Program-made: the position numbers and the translations under genes
DNA from: Ochotona curzoniae
Taxonomy: Eukaryota; Chordata; Mammalia; Lagomorpha; Ochotonidae
Length of the DNA: 64,000 bases
Assembly: GCF_017591425.1 (NCBI RefSeq)
Contig: NW_024467119.1
Span: 78,856,894-78,920,893 of the forward strand
Direction: 5' to 3'
Shown here: positions 1 through 12,860 of the stretch, piece after piece
How positions within the stretch are numbered: the stretch's first letter is position 1
Layout of the letters: each line of letters begins with the position of its first letter
The notes under the pieces: generated by a model
Databases searched by the model: none
What the model was told of the DNA's origin: nothing
The model's input: the letters and a program-made list of their open reading frames with translations, nothing else

Positions 1-2000
1 CAGATTCTAATGTGGACATGCTCAGGCACGTCAGAAAAGGAAGATTAGGGAGCAGAACCGGCAGCAAAACTCCACAGTAAAGGCAAAGGCAGCTCAGCAG
101 CAAACCGCTCCTCGGGACACACATACATGCATGCAGCTTGACTGAGGAGAACTCGAGGGAATAATGAGAGAGAACGGAGAAGATTATTGGAGGAGACTGT
201 GCCCTGTCAAAGCCTTGACTGAACAGATTCCTCCCTCAGCAGCAGAGGGATCAGATTACATCTTCCCTTGAACACAGAATGGTGCAGTCCAGGATTCAGC
301 AATGCAGACTGCACATCAATTATATGGTGATCCGCTCCAGGGAACCCGTAAGCACACAACGCACTCAACACAGGCAGGATGTGGGCAGCAAATCAGACTG
401 CCCCCGCACCGGCAGCCCCCACTCCCCCTGCAAACTTTCAGGAAATTATTTTTGCATTTTGTAAAATGTGTTTTTTTTTTGAAGAGTTTTAAATAGCAAG
501 CAACAGTACCACAAATAAGTCCTTTCAGAAGCATTTTGAAAATGCAATATATTATTTAACGTACAGTCCCCTCCAACCCAAACACAGCAAGCTATCTGCA
601 CGAACTGTCCCCCTACTGTAGTTCTGGTGCAGGCTGCTCAGCTTTGGCAAGTAGCTTGTGTAGTACAAAACGGGCATTCCCCAAAGGGGAAATTGAATAT
701 TCTTTGGGGGAACTGACAGGGAAGCCAGACTGGACCATACAGTAATTATAAAAATTATGTAATATATAACATTGCAACCTGCACATTTCTTGCAGTATCA
801 TCTGATGGAAATACTGCCCATGCTTTTCTGTTTTACTCTTTTAAAACGCAGCTTTCAAGAAAACCACCACATACTTCCCCAGTCCACAGTAATGATGAGA
901 CCTTTTGAAGGTAAAAAAAAAAAAAAACCCAAAACCAAAAACAAACAAACAAACAAAAACAACCAAAAAAACCTAGCAATACCTAAATGTATGGAGCCCT
1001 TGTTTGCTCATTTAATCATGAGTAAGGAGGAGATACTGGTCTTCTTCCTCCAAAATTATCTCGATAACATATTATTTATCATTAGAGGCACTTAACAGAA
1101 TAGGAAAGGTACCAAAGTTTGCCTGAAGGCAACATTTTTCCGAGAATGACTACCACACAAATCTTGATATTTCATCTTGCAACTTGCCACATAACTGGCT
1201 TTGGGGGCAATTATAAGATTCCTTGGGCTGAAAAGACTCATTTATTAAGGGTCTAGTTAATTAACTCCTACCCTTCCCATTATAGTTACTACAAATAAAC
1301 AGAGTGCCTACAGTTATTTAAAGCACTTACGAACTTTCATCAGAAAAAAAAAAATTATTTGAACTTACTACATTTTAATACTCTGTGCCATGGTGGTAAA
1401 TGCCTTTGTTCAGTAAAATGATTCCAAATACTGCATGAAACAGTATCATGATGATTAAAAAAAAGGTGTGCCTTTATAACTAAGATGTTAAGTAAATGCA
1501 ATGTGTTTTCATATAAAATAAATGTAAACAAAAATAAGACAATGTGAAATTCCTGAGTCTCCAGCATGTTGTGTTCTACTGTCTATTCTCTTTTAAATCA
1601 CCAACTACCTCTCTTAAATTAATCCTTTCTCTCAAAAACAGTACCTACAGATTTCTTTTTTCTTTAGCTCACTTCAAAAGGAAGTTCTTTTTCAACTGAA
1701 ATCTCTTACTCAACTCAAAAAAGCTGATGCTCTGGAATGGACTCATATATTTTTTTTTTTAATTTGAGGCTTCAGAACACTCATGGTTTAGCAAAGAAAA
1801 AAAGAAATTTATCCTTCCCGCTCTGAGCTATTTGAAGAGTAGTAAAGCAAACACCTGAAACTTCCCCCTGAGTTTGTCAGTAATAACTAGCTTGTCACAG
1901 GACAAGTCAAATGCTAGTGACGTAGAATATATTTTGACTTCAACTAAAATCATGCCTTATACTTCTAGCCAGTCTAACCTTTGCAAATTAGGCTACTCAA
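1..2000. other. FBXW7 intron, left edge; no gene seen
   Basis: Unique-looking AT-rich intron downstream of the gamma exon. The first 420 bases are less AT-rich than their surroundings, but no coding exon, splice-bounded frame or clear repeat is visible. The beta first exon, which must lie downstream of gamma on this strand, was looked for and not found. A small inverted repeat of ttccccaaag and its complement sits near 678-712. Confidence 0.6.
913..974 (+). repeat. A-rich (CAAA)n low-complexity tract
   Basis: A poly(A) run followed by imperfect CAAA and CCAAAA units. There is no SINE body directly upstream, so it is annotated as simple repeat only. Confidence 0.7.
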
Positions 2001-2079
2001 GCTCGCTTCAGCAGCACACACACAAAAACTGGAATGATACAGAGATTAGCATGGCCCCTGTGCAAGGATGACACACAAG
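2001..2079 (+). pseudogene. U6 snRNA pseudogene, 3' truncated
   Basis: The block starts GCTCGCTTCAGCAGCACA and continues with the diagnostic GATACAGAGA, ATTAGCATGGCCCC and CAAGGATGACAC segments of U6 snRNA in order. It carries scattered substitutions, lacks a few bases in the GAGAAGATTAGC segment, and loses similarity where the 3' stem and U tract should be. The catalytic ACAGAGA box is present but altered downstream. No upstream PSE/TATA arrangement was recognised, so it is a retroposed copy rather than a working gene. It lies opposite to the direction of FBXW7. Confidence 0.88.
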
Positions 2080-3950
2080 TAAGGCCATGCAGGTAAGACC
2101 CAAAAACAAGTTCAATAAGGTAGAAGCTACTGTCTCAAACCCTAACATAGAAGATGAAGACCTCTCTTGATTATGTGGCTACAGTGAATGGCTACAAAAC
2201 TACAAGGAAATCTGTTCTCCATAAGTGTTGCCTTATGTAGTTATTCCCAATCATGCTTTCTTTTTGAACAGGTGACATATCTACATGGTTGAAAAGTCAA
2301 AGCCGTGCACAAGAAATCTTCACACTACCATGGCTCCCACTTTGATGGGTTTTATTAATTTGTCTATCCATTTAGTTAGAAGAACATAGTGTATGTTTGT
2401 AAGTACTAATAATGACTTCATGACTCGTTCTCTCCAATATCTTGTTTAAGATGTCATTCTGAACTGTGGAGAATTTGCCAAAGAACACCAGTCAAGGAAG
2501 TCTGTAGTCAGATTTCAAATTATAAAATAAAAAAAAAATTTTCGTGTTTTCAACATTCTCTGAAGAATTGTTGATGAAAATTATGATTATATTATGGTCA
2601 ACATAATCTCTGAGAATTTTCTCATTTTCCTATTTTCTGGAAGTCTTGGCTAAAACACAATGTTTAAACTACTCAGCTTTGATATTTTAGTAAATATGAT
2701 TTTGTGAATATCTATCTACTTTACTCTTGTAATAGAAACGCTGTAAGCCTTAGAACAGTCTACAATCTATATTAAATCAACTTATCTAAAAAAGGAAGTA
2801 TTATTGCATTTTATGCTACAAAAACAGTAGTTCAATGAAAAGGTCAATGAGTCAACCATATCAGCTAAGAATTATATCATTCACCCAAATTTTTAAAAAT
2901 TGTCATTATAATACACTAGACTTCCATATAATTTTAGATAGGTAATAATTCTTTTTGTTCTATTAAAAATATTTTGTTGACTCACAACTTATAAACATTA
3001 CTGAAAATCTATTAAGCCAAGAGAAGTAACCATCAAAAAGACCCTGGAACACAACCCCACCCCTAACTCCACACAATGTACATCTCATCGCAGTTCCATG
3101 AGAGCTAGATGGGTAAGAAAGGAGAAGAGCAGGAAAAACGCACCAAGATAGGATGGCATCTGTCCCAGAGTGCAAGCCTCTGGGGAGCAACGGCAGCAAG
3201 ATGAGTAACCTGTGAGTTACCAGCAGAGGAGAGACTCTGGGGAACAAGCGGTTGGGATGATTAACCTTGTTATTTGGGCAAGTTCAAGTTAAGATAATCT
3301 ACATATAGGGAGTGAGAAAAATGCATAGTCTTCAAGAAAATCATGTATCCTTAAAGAAGCATGTATCTTCATATACAGTGCTAACAGGGAAGTACCAGAG
3401 TGCTTTTCCTTATGTACCTATTTCCATTGTAATAGAAATATTACATATACATATGTACAATTGCACTTATCATAGTTCACTGCAATTATTCTTGTCTTTC
3501 CCTACTATTTACTCTTTGAAAGTCCACATTCTAATCAGCTTTAGCAACAGCATTCAGAAAACACTGCTAACAAATAATTAGTATTTTCAAACAACTGGTC
3601 ATACAAGTCAACAGCAGCAACAACGGCATTGTTTTACGAGGTATAAAAATATCTTTAGTAGTAGACAACTTACCTGTTTCTGTTATAATTGGCTGATGAC
3701 ACTATGAATACCACTGGTTTATAACTTTTCTAATATTTAACACTAAATTTGCATTCTATAATAGAAGGAGCATGTTCATCTTCCTACCAGGGTTCAGGCC
3801 TTGGGGTTAGGGGTGGCTTGCAGCTCCCTGCAGTGTGGCGGCTGTGGAGGGTGCCCCTGCCGGGCCAGACCCAAAACTGGGGACTCAGACCAAATGAGTC
3901 CTTGGCTTTCTCCAGTCCCAAGAGAGATTTTCCCTCAGGGTGAGTACACC
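2080..3950. other. Intronic stretch, no gene recognised
   Basis: AT-rich sequence without coding signal. A GC-richer patch at about 3030-3260 and another at about 3770-3950 do not match a family that I can name. Confidence 0.5.
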
Positions 3951-4030
3951 ATGAGGGAAACTTGGGAACTGGATTAAAGTCCTAGCTCTGCCCTGCCACT
4001 AACACCTTGCAGCAGCATGAGTTAAAAAAC
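3951..4030 (+). mobile_element. MIR-like SINE fragment
   Basis: The segment GGATTAAAGTCCTAGCTCTGCC followed by a CCACTAAC motif resembles the core of the ancient mammalian MIR element. It is short and diverged. Confidence 0.4.
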
Positions 4031-5052
4031 AAACAAAAAAAGGAATCTACCTACCAAGTCAGCTGTCTTCCCTAGAGCAGAGAATCCAGATTAGGAGTGA
4101 ATTCAAAATTTCAACATCAAACACGTTCATGCTGAAACTTCACAAACTCACTGCCATTAAGTTTTTGGAATACAAGTTCTTATTAAAAGGTTTTAGTTAA
4201 AACTGGCAAGTTAATAAACTCTTTCTGTTATAGGTATTATCAATTAAAATTATATGTCTGCCCAGCATCTATTTTTCACTAATATAAGTAGATAGCAATT
4301 TTGACCATGAAGCTGTAGCCTAAATTTACTCACTCTTAAACATTTGTTTAGCACTCACTGGGTATCAGATACAGGGTTGTATACAATTAAGGTGGGTTTT
4401 GTTTTGTTTACATCTTTCACCGAATTTTAGTGACTCACTGTACAGAACAAGGTGACATACTCTGAGAAGCCACTCTGAGATCAAGTCTAAAAATTCTTGG
4501 GAATGTGCAAAGTGAAACAGAGCAAGGCAGACACAGTTTGAAAACACAACCCAAGAAAACAAATAATTACAATACTAACGGCTTGAAAAATATTCTTAAT
4601 CGGGGGAATGTTGATTATAATATGCAAAATTCCACCCCCCAGTAAATTAACTTCAAATCAAAATATTAAAGATTGCTTATCAAAATTTTAAATTAAACAT
4701 ACTTGTAGAGGCAGTACCTTCATATTTTTCCAATTTTGAAGATTAAGCTACGTAAAACTCTCCTAACAAAGAGTATTCCCTTGTGATTTGGGATATATTG
4801 ATTACAATGTTCTTTTTACTCTTTTGGATTGGGCCAAAGTGATGCTCTCACAAAATGCATGCATGTATGCACCTGCAATTATAAAAAATGCACATAAAGA
4901 ATGCACATACAACAGCACCAGCTTTAACTGTGATGTCAGAGAATAAAATAGTTGAGAGTTCATATATTCTTGAAAAATCTACATGCTTATCGTAGAGCTG
5001 TCAGAGACTTAGTATTGAGTCAACATTCTCTGCAATACTTCCCTTTCATTTA

Positions 5053-5295
5053 TGAGAGACAAGAAGGAGACAGAGATTTCCTCTGCTGTTTCACTGCTTG
5101 CATCCCTACAATGGCTGGGGCTAGAAGCAGGAGCTGGGAATGCAAGCCAGCTGGGCCACAAGGCTACCTGTGCCATTGATACAGCGTGTAAGTCTCTGCA
5201 TTTGGCAGGGAGCTAGAGACCACAGCCAGAGCCAGGTAGCATACAAGCACTCCAGTGTGAGACACAGCCACCCTAATCACTATGCTAAACATCCA
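5053..5295 (-). mobile_element. Old C-type lagomorph SINE, minus orientation
   Basis: In the plus sequence the GAGAGACA lead-in, the TTTCACTG and ATGGCTGGGGCT segments, GGGAGCT and the final CACTATGCTAA correspond in order to the complement of an older C-type SINE. It is heavily diverged, so the ends are approximate. Confidence 0.6.
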
Positions 5296-5549
5296 CTCCC
5301 GAACATCAACACAATACTCTGACAGCAAAGTTAGAAAGTTTACCCTTGATTTATTTGATTTCATCTTGATTTATCAGCAAAGAGTGTATTCTTCACATCT
5401 CATGCTTCAATTTCAAAATAAAGTACAAGTATCCGGAATTCACAGCCAGTTTTTTTCCCCTCAAAATGTTATCATAAATTTCATATGCCAATATCATAAA
5501 TAAAGCAAGGAAAACTAGATAGAAGTTGACATCAAGAAAAGGGAAACAT

Positions 5550-5870
5550 GGCCCAGTGCCATAGCCTAGCAGCTGGGGCCCTTGCCTCAAACACCTCGAC
5601 CGATCCCATATGGGGCCGGTTCTGGTCCAGCACCCTGTTTCTGGCCTGGGAAGGCAGTCCAAAACAGCCCAAGGCTTTGGGACTGTGTACCTGTACAGGG
5701 GGCCCGCGGAGGAGGCTCTGGGCTCCTGGCTTTGAATTGGCTCAGCTCCAGCCATTATGGTCATTTGGGGTGTGAGTTAGCAGATGGAAGATCTTCCTCT
5801 TTGTCTCTCCTCCTTTCTGTATATCTGACTGTACAATGAAAATAAATCTTAAAAAGAAAAAAAAAAGAAG
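5550..5870 (+). mobile_element. C-type lagomorph SINE
   Basis: Full-length element: GGCCCAGTGCCATAGCCTAG head, ATCCCATATGGGGCCGGTTC box-B region, GGCCTGGGAAGGCAGT core, GGAAGATCTTCCTC and the TATATCTGACTGTACAATGA-type tail with an A-rich end. Long reading frames on either strand here are only SINE sequence. Confidence 0.9.
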
Positions 5871-5880
5871 AAGAAAAAAG

Positions 5881-8061
5881 GAAAGGAAACAACAATATGA
5901 CCCAGGAAAAACTTTCCACAGGGAAATAAGTGACCCCAATTATTTCCTATCAATAAGACCTAGAACCCTATTTGCTCTTCTACTTTTCGATCCAATTCCA
6001 TATTCACTGCTGCTACTCAAGATGCCCAATTATATTTCCCTGACTTTAAAAAACTGTTTCACAGGTATGGCATATCAATGTTGCCTCATTTCAAGGATTT
6101 TTTAAAATTAGGGGCTTAGTTTCCTAAATTAGCTGTAAGTCATGACAAAAAAAAAAGCTTCTGAGAAAAGATCTAACACCCCTTAAGAACTAGAGTTAAG
6201 AAGTAACAAAAGTGGTATCCACTGAATCAACAAAAAAACATTAATAACAGAAAACCACAGAGACATTTTGGAACTCATCCTAGCTATAATTCTCCTGCTA
6301 TTTCCTAGTATGTGTAACGTGATACTAAGGACAAAGAAAAACAATACAATAACCTTCTTCCCCCAAAGACAATTAAAAACCCAGCTGGTAAGACAAGAAA
6401 CTATTAGCTAGAAAGATTACGTTATCTATCAAGGGCAAAGTTTGGAGGGAGGAAATAAGAAAAGGGAGCGTTGATTTTAATTGTTTGAGGAGATCTAACA
6501 CAAGAAATGGTTCTGTTAAGGAAGTAGGAAGTTACCATCCGTGGATTCGGAGGTGCTCATTTGTGGGAATTATCATCCTTACAGTGCAGCTATTTCTGAA
6601 CTCAAAAGACTCCTGGTGGTTAGGAAGAGGTCTTACAAGGTTCATTACAGATAACCTGTTTGGTGCTTTATCTCTTTAAAACATTTAATGCTAGAGTTAA
6701 AAATGTTCTTTAGCTGATTAGTAATGGTTTCTTCCCAAGTACTTCCTGTCATGACTCACCCTTCTGTTTTAGGACTATATGTGTCTTGCTAAGTTAGAAC
6801 TTTACTGTGTGGGTGTGAAAACTGTTGACTTCATTTTAGTTATAAACACTGACTAATAAGGAGTCTTTTTGTTTCAACAGGTACTCTGACCAGAAAATGG
6901 TCAGAATGGTGCTGAAAGATCTCTTAAATAGTCACTAAAATCTTATATGCTCCCAGAAAAACTTGATAAAAAGACAGTAAAAAATATAGCTCAGGGCAGC
7001 AGGTGCACACATTCAAAAATGTAGCGTTTGCTTAGAAAGTTTTCACCTTGTTCTTCCCCAGTTTGCTCTCTTTACATCTCCACTCTATAGCCCCTATAAT
7101 GAAAGCCTCTTTGTAAGTTATTGGCTTCATTACAGAGCATTTATAAAGCACAGAAATTGTTCAGCCAGTACAGAACAAGGGGAAGGGTTACTAGAAACTA
7201 GAAGACCCATGAGATTCAGTGGCACGATTAAAGTGCAGTCCTTCTGAACACACACATGCTGTATATATTAATGCATAGTTTTTTTTAAAAAGCCTACATA
7301 TATAAAATGCTAACAGTGATCATTTGAGTGGCGAAAAGGAAGATTTTCTGCTTTTCTCTTACCTGTCAAAACAAGTATTACACGCTTCTCTTTTGACCAT
7401 CTATTGGTCTTCAATGACACAAATATCAAATAAATAGACAAAAGTTCTACACAATTCTGTGTCTTAGGAGAAAAATCAAACTAAACGGAATGACACAGAT
7501 GGGCAGTTCGGGTAGTAGAGAATGCAGTAATTTTGAAAGGCATTGCCAAGGAGATAACTTGCAAGAACAAATGATAGGATACTATATGAAGGCAGTAAGA
7601 ATAAGGCCGGACTGGCCGGGATGAAGCAACTGATAAGGATTAGGTTAGAGAAAAAACATGCATGACAGATTGTGCAAGGTCTTTCAGACAATGGTCAAGA
7701 ATTTACAATGTAAAGTTATAACAGGATTTTTTAGAATACAATTGAGCACATCTCCGTATACTCTTTGCTCTTTTTCTCTTACTTGCTGAAGTCAGAGATA
7801 GAGGGAAAGGTAATACATGCAAGTACTGAAACCCTTTTAATTCTTTACAGCAACTGCTCTTCCTTTTCTCTTACCACCTGTACCTCAAGACTATTCTCAA
7901 ACTTAGCACTTCTCTCCACAAGAGTCCTAAACTTGGAAGAACTGGAACACAGCTTAATTAATGTGTTCCATGTTCTTTGTTTCTATCTCAAGTCTCTGAG
8001 AATTCATATCCTATTTGTCTTCTTGCTCTTTTATTTTCTATGTTCTCATCTCATTTTCCCA
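5881..8061. other. Intronic stretch, no gene recognised
   Basis: AT-rich sequence with short A runs. No coding exon, RNA gene or clear mobile element was identified. Confidence 0.5.
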
Positions 8062-8108
8062 AAGAGAGAGAGAGAGAAAGAGAGAGACAGAGAGAGAGAG
8101 AGAGAGAG
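8062..8108 (+). repeat. (GA)n microsatellite
   Basis: An interrupted GA dinucleotide run that ends in the short palindrome GAGCGCGCTC. Length polymorphism is likely. Confidence 0.9.
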
Positions 8109-8116
8109 CGCGCTCA

Positions 8117-10393
8117 GATCTCTATAAACTGCCAATGTTTCTGCCAATCTGATTTTAGTAAATGCATACTGAGGTGAAAGATGTGATTACTTAGTTTGTG
8201 GACATGAAATACTACTTTACAAACTGCTTGTCTGTGAACATAAAAATAAATTAGAATATAATCACAGCACCTCAAAGTTGAAGAAAGTTTCTAGGCCAAG
8301 TTTTCTCCTACTTTTACACAGCAACCTCACCAATGTGGTGTTATCCAGGATCAGCTGACTCTAAAATACATCTGTCAACCTCAAATGTGTAATCTTCTAT
8401 TAGTTGGCTTGCTGACACAAAGTCTGGATTCAAACTTACTAACATTTTAAAAAACGCAGGCCATCTCTTCTCAGCCCAAGCTACTACTATCATTTCAACA
8501 GTGCTAATTTTCCAGAAGAATTCTAAATGACAATAGACTAATGCTTTAAAACCTAGTTACCAACAGAAATGTGGGTTTAAAACTCATTACACTTAAAAAT
8601 ATTTTTGAGGACCTAATCTGACAAAAATAACATAAGATTCTTGGCTCTTGAAAGAGCATATCACAGTGATCTTTAATCAGTTCTTTACTTATTTTAGTAC
8701 CGCTTACTCGTTCTTTAAACACTCGAATGTTTGATGTAGCTGTCAAGTGGGCGGGGAAGAACCTAGTAATCATGCCCCCACTATATTTAAAAGAGAGGAG
8801 TCTAAATATTCATTTTAGAAACATCAATTTACATTTTAAAGCAATGACTGTATATATAATTGAACAAAATTGCATTCTTTGAATTGAAAAAAAAAAATCA
8901 AGAATTTTATGACTAACACACTGCTTACATGATTCCCTGTCTTGTCCTAAGGTTCCAAGACTAAAGATCCAGGAAAAAAAAATCTGGGTACAAAGAAATG
9001 GAAACAAATGGATCATAAAAACAGTATGGCATAATTTTGTTATGGAAACATTTTCAAAATAATTACTAATTTGAGGAGGTATCTACAGTCTTTTATTTGA
9101 AGGGGACTGTAAGACTGATGGTTAGGAGTACACTGATTCGCAAAATTAGTGTTACTTCCGCTCAGCCTAACAAATATAATGGAAATGCTTTACAAACTCA
9201 TTTAAATTATGATGTCTTCTCATATTTCTTTCATAATTCCAAAAAGGCTTCCTAATGCTTTAAAGTTAACTTAGAGTTATATTTTTCATTCTATGACTCT
9301 AAAAGGCTCTTCACATGGGTTCAGAACCCTGGGTTTCCTACCAACTACATAAGGTACAGTATGTAACCTTGGAATGCGAACTACTAACACATGTGCATAA
9401 CAACTTAATTAAGAACTGCTGTGCACACGAACAAGTGCACAGAGCTCGCCTTTGCCTTCCGCTTCAGAGTTCTTTGAGAACAATTTCGAAAACTAATTGT
9501 TTAAAATGTTAGATTTAAGTGTGTGAGTCAACGTATGTTCAAAATTGTACAGCAAGAAAATTCACTCTGGTGGTGGGGGGAACTAAAGAACACCAACTCA
9601 AAGGATGTAGAACGAAGCGGCACTTAGTGTCATCTGACAATTTAACATTTTGTTAGCTCACGAGATAGACACACACAAGCATAAAAGTCATTTTATCAAG
9701 ATGTAATACATTTCAAGAGATGGTAAAGTCATGTTTACCATGACTGTGACATAAACATCAAGGATTAAACATTAAAAAGTACATAATACTTTCTATGATA
9801 TTATCACTCCTCTGACTTTTATGATACAATTGTGAAAAACAGCTTTTGCTATACCAAGATGTAATTTACTTTCTACCAATCCATTTAAAGACTCTAACTT
9901 TGAGAAGTTCATTATATTTGTTTTTATGTAGGTAATACAGGAAAAGGTAATTAGTGTAAGAACAATCCTATGGTGATCAAGTAACTCCAAATTCCATTCC
10001 ACTATTATCATTGCCATCCAGATGAACCCTCTGAGTCTTATACTGGATCTCTAGTTCTAAACAGTGACACAAGAAGCAGGGAAAACTAAGCATTTGAGAT
10101 TTCAGGTTGGGGTTACTGAAGTCAGGCCCTCCAGGCAGGAAGGATGCACAAATGAGCAATATGTACTCTGTATTCTGGAAGAACTCCCAAGTCAGGGGGA
10201 AGGCCTGACAGGTTAATAAAAATTGACAAATCAATGTCACTGACAAATGAAATGGCTCAATTTACATGACAACACATGCTAGAAAGAGAGTGGAATTACT
10301 GTCTGAAAATAATAGATAACAAAATGAATAAAGAGTTAAAATTTTTATCCCTAAGTGTCCACTATCAAGGATTTTGTAAAAAATAAAACAAAA
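8117..10393. other. Intronic stretch, no gene recognised
   Basis: AT-rich sequence. A piece around 9300-9375 faintly resembles MIR but is too diverged to assign. No coding signal. Confidence 0.5.
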
Positions 10394-10707
10394 GGGGCCT
10401 CGCAGCGTGACCTAGCAACTAAAGTCCTCGCTTTGAATGTGCCAGGATCCCATATGGGTGCTGCTTCTAATCCCGGCAGGTCCACTTCCCATCCAGCTCT
10501 CTGCTTGTGGCCTGGGAAAGCAGTCAAAAGTGGCCCAAAGCCTTGGGACGCTGCACCCGTGTAGGAGACCTGGATCAGCTTCGGATCGGCGCAGCACCAG
10601 CTGTTGCAGTCACTTGGGGAGTGAATCATCAGACGGAAGATCTTCCTCTCTGTCTCTCCTCTCTGTATGTCTGACTTTGTAATAAAAATAAATAAGTCTT
10701 TTTTAAA
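10394..10707 (+). mobile_element. C-type SINE, young (pika-type) subfamily
   Basis: Complete element with GGGGCCTCGCAGCGTGACC head, AAAGTCCTCGC, CCATATGGG, GGCCTGGGAAAGCAGT, ATCGGCGCAGCACC and the tail CTCTCTGTATGTCTGACTTT plus AATAAAAATAAATAAG and a T/A run. It keeps many CpGs, which points to recent insertion. Confidence 0.92.
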
Positions 10708-10789
10708 AAACCACAAAACTTGACTCATGCTTGAATAAAGCTTTTTTTCAAAAGTTTAGTTATTTTCATAGATATGAAATGTAGAATGA

Positions 10790-11065
10790 AAAGGGGTGGG
10801 GTGGAGTGGAGGGCAAGCCATTCTCTATCTACTGGCTCCCTCTCAGATGCCCACAGCAGCTGAGAAAGGACCAGTTCCAGGGCCAGTAACTGTGTCCAGG
10901 CCTCCAATGCAGGTGCAGAGGCCAAGGGTCTGACCCACCATGTGCTTTCTCCCAGGGTGCTCACAAACAGGGAGCTGGGAGGAAGCAGAGGTGGGACTCC
11001 GTCCCAGGGATCCTGATAAGAGATGCAGGCACATCACGCAGCAGCTTCACTTGCTGAGTGACATC
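10790..11065 (-). mobile_element. Older C-type SINE, minus orientation
   Basis: The plus strand shows the complement: TCTACTGGCTCCCTCTCAGATGCCCACAGCAGC, CAGGGAGCTGGGAGGAAG, GGGATCC and a degenerate head. It is diverged from the younger copies. Confidence 0.7.
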
Positions 11066-11689
11066 CGCCCCAGCAACTCTCTTTAAAAAGAGACTCTTTT
11101 AGGACCAAGATTCCACTGAAATATCTTTTCTCCAAAAATTCATTAGTAGTTATTTTGACTTTGCTTTAGTCAGTTGGGTTCTCTGAATATGAAAAATATC
11201 CAAAGAATACTTTTAATGTTAGATACATTTCTAGGTATACTATTCACTCAATCTTCAACACAGTCAACATTATTTATAGATTTCCAAATCTTTGGAATCT
11301 TCCAATAAATATTCTAATATTACACACTAAAACTGAGCAATGTTATTAGTACATTTTCCTGAAGTATTTACGCTCTTGTATATAGACACAGTCTGGGAGT
11401 TTTAAGTAAACAAACTGATGACAGATACTAAGTAACCGTATTAATTCTTTTGGAGTGGTATCGAGGTCTACAAAATGTAATGAAGCAAAAACCAAAACCA
11501 AAAATTTTTGAAGGAGGGGGTGGCTTGTCATTTATTACCTTTTTTTTTGCATTAGACTTAATTAATATTCTAAAAAGGTCTACAAAAAGCTGAACAACCT
11601 CTCAAGCTCTGAATACATGGCATTGACCTTAGAGTTTCTCAGAATGATTTAAATGTACTCTGTTATTAGTAAAACCTGTTCAAACACAT

Positions 11690-11960
11690 GCCCCATCTGC
11701 CAGCACCCCATCTGCAAGAGAGCTTCTTATTATTGCAGACAGTCCAACTTGTGCCTGCTCCCTTCGCCTCTCTGCGGACCAGCTGTATGGTAATGAGCAT
11801 TAGCAGCTGAAACATACTGCACGATAGCACAGATAATATGAAATCGGCACGCCAACAGCCAGAACGAGGCTGATAAACTATTACATGGAGGTACACGGTG
11901 GCGGAATTTAATCGTGAGGATGCTTCTGTGTGGGGCAGCACATACGTAGTTGTGTGAAAT
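11690..11960. other. Non-repeat, CpG-retaining intronic block
   Basis: This block is less AT-rich than the surrounding intron, matches no repeat I recognise, and holds ten CpG dinucleotides between 11761 and 11946. It also contains a CAGCTG-free AGCAGCTG motif and TAATGAGCATTA, a near-palindromic homeodomain-type site. It may be a conserved regulatory element. No coding frame with splice sites was recognised. Confidence 0.35.
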
Positions 11961-12582
11961 GTGGAGTTTACCATATAACTGAAGAAACAGAAACTAAAGG
12001 CAGCACAGGATACCAAGAAAGGCCTAAACTCCAGGCACTGCTGTTAACATCTGTGACCTTAAATCTCAAGTTGTATATAGTATTGATATACCACTACTAT
12101 TCTGATTTTGATATGACACTGTCCATGTTGTAACTGGAGGCTTCATGAAAGGAAACGGTGCCAGAAGTTAATGGAAGCTATTAGACATTAAGGCAGCTAA
12201 AATAATATGTGAGTCAATAAATCATGCTCTTCATTCTTACGTAAGCACTATTCAAGATTCAAATGTAAAGACATTTTCAAACAAAATGAAGAGGCCACAT
12301 ACAGTTCTTCATTTAGGAAAACTGAATTAATTTTAAACACATGATACTCACACTGAATCAATTTTCATACTGTAAGTAGCACTACACCACATTCCATTTA
12401 TGCGCAATACCTTTTCAGCTACAAACTGAAAAGTTATTCAGGAAATTGTTTAAGAAATTTCACTATTGAAAAGTGGTGTTATATACTTTCAGAATTTGAA
12501 GACACTGAAACAATACTCAAAACACTAACCCTGAGTGAAAGTAGCCAAATACTATTATGTATCAGAAGAACTAATTGTAATT
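11961..12582. other. Intronic stretch, nothing recognised
   Basis: AT-rich unique-looking sequence between the CpG-retaining block and the next SINE. Confidence 0.5.
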
Positions 12583-12860
12583 TTGGGGAACCAGTGCTGT
12601 GGTTATCAGGTTAAGCTGCACCTGCAGTGACAGCATCCCACATGGGCACCAGTTCAAGTCCTGGCTGCTCCACTCCTCAAATCAGCTCCCTGTTAATGTG
12701 CTTCAGAAGCAAGGGAGAATAACCCAAGACCTAGGGCCCTTGCCCCCATGTGGGAGACAAAAATAAAACTCCTGGTTCCTAGCTTTGGCCTGGCCTAGCT
12801 AGCCGTCCCTGGCTCATACAAAGTGTTTAATAGAATGAATGAACAGATGAAAACGGTAAC
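12583..12860 (+). mobile_element. Older C-type SINE
   Basis: GGGGAACCAGTGCTGTGG head, TTAAGCTGCACCTGCAGTG, CATCCCACATGGGCACC, CAAGTCCTGGCTGCTCCACT and a degenerate 3' part with ATGAATGAACAGATG. It belongs to the older subfamily with a 'gctgc' instead of a 'cctcgccttg' A-box region. Confidence 0.8.

Noticed and set aside
1..420. Possible FBXW7 beta first exon or promoter at the left edge
   Set aside because: No frame resembling the beta N-terminus is found on the minus strand anywhere in the window.
5393..5764. 123-codon minus-strand frame
   Set aside because: It overlaps the C-type SINE at 5550-5870; the frame is SINE antisense sequence.
10351..10728. 125-codon minus-strand frame
   Set aside because: It lies within the SINE at 10394-10707. 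Similar frames at 25578-26040, 43514-44405 and 58714-59055 are rejected for the same reason.
11690..11990. Minus-strand 116-codon frame over the CpG-retaining block
   Set aside because: It has no recognisable protein features and no splice support; a noncoding element is the simpler reading.
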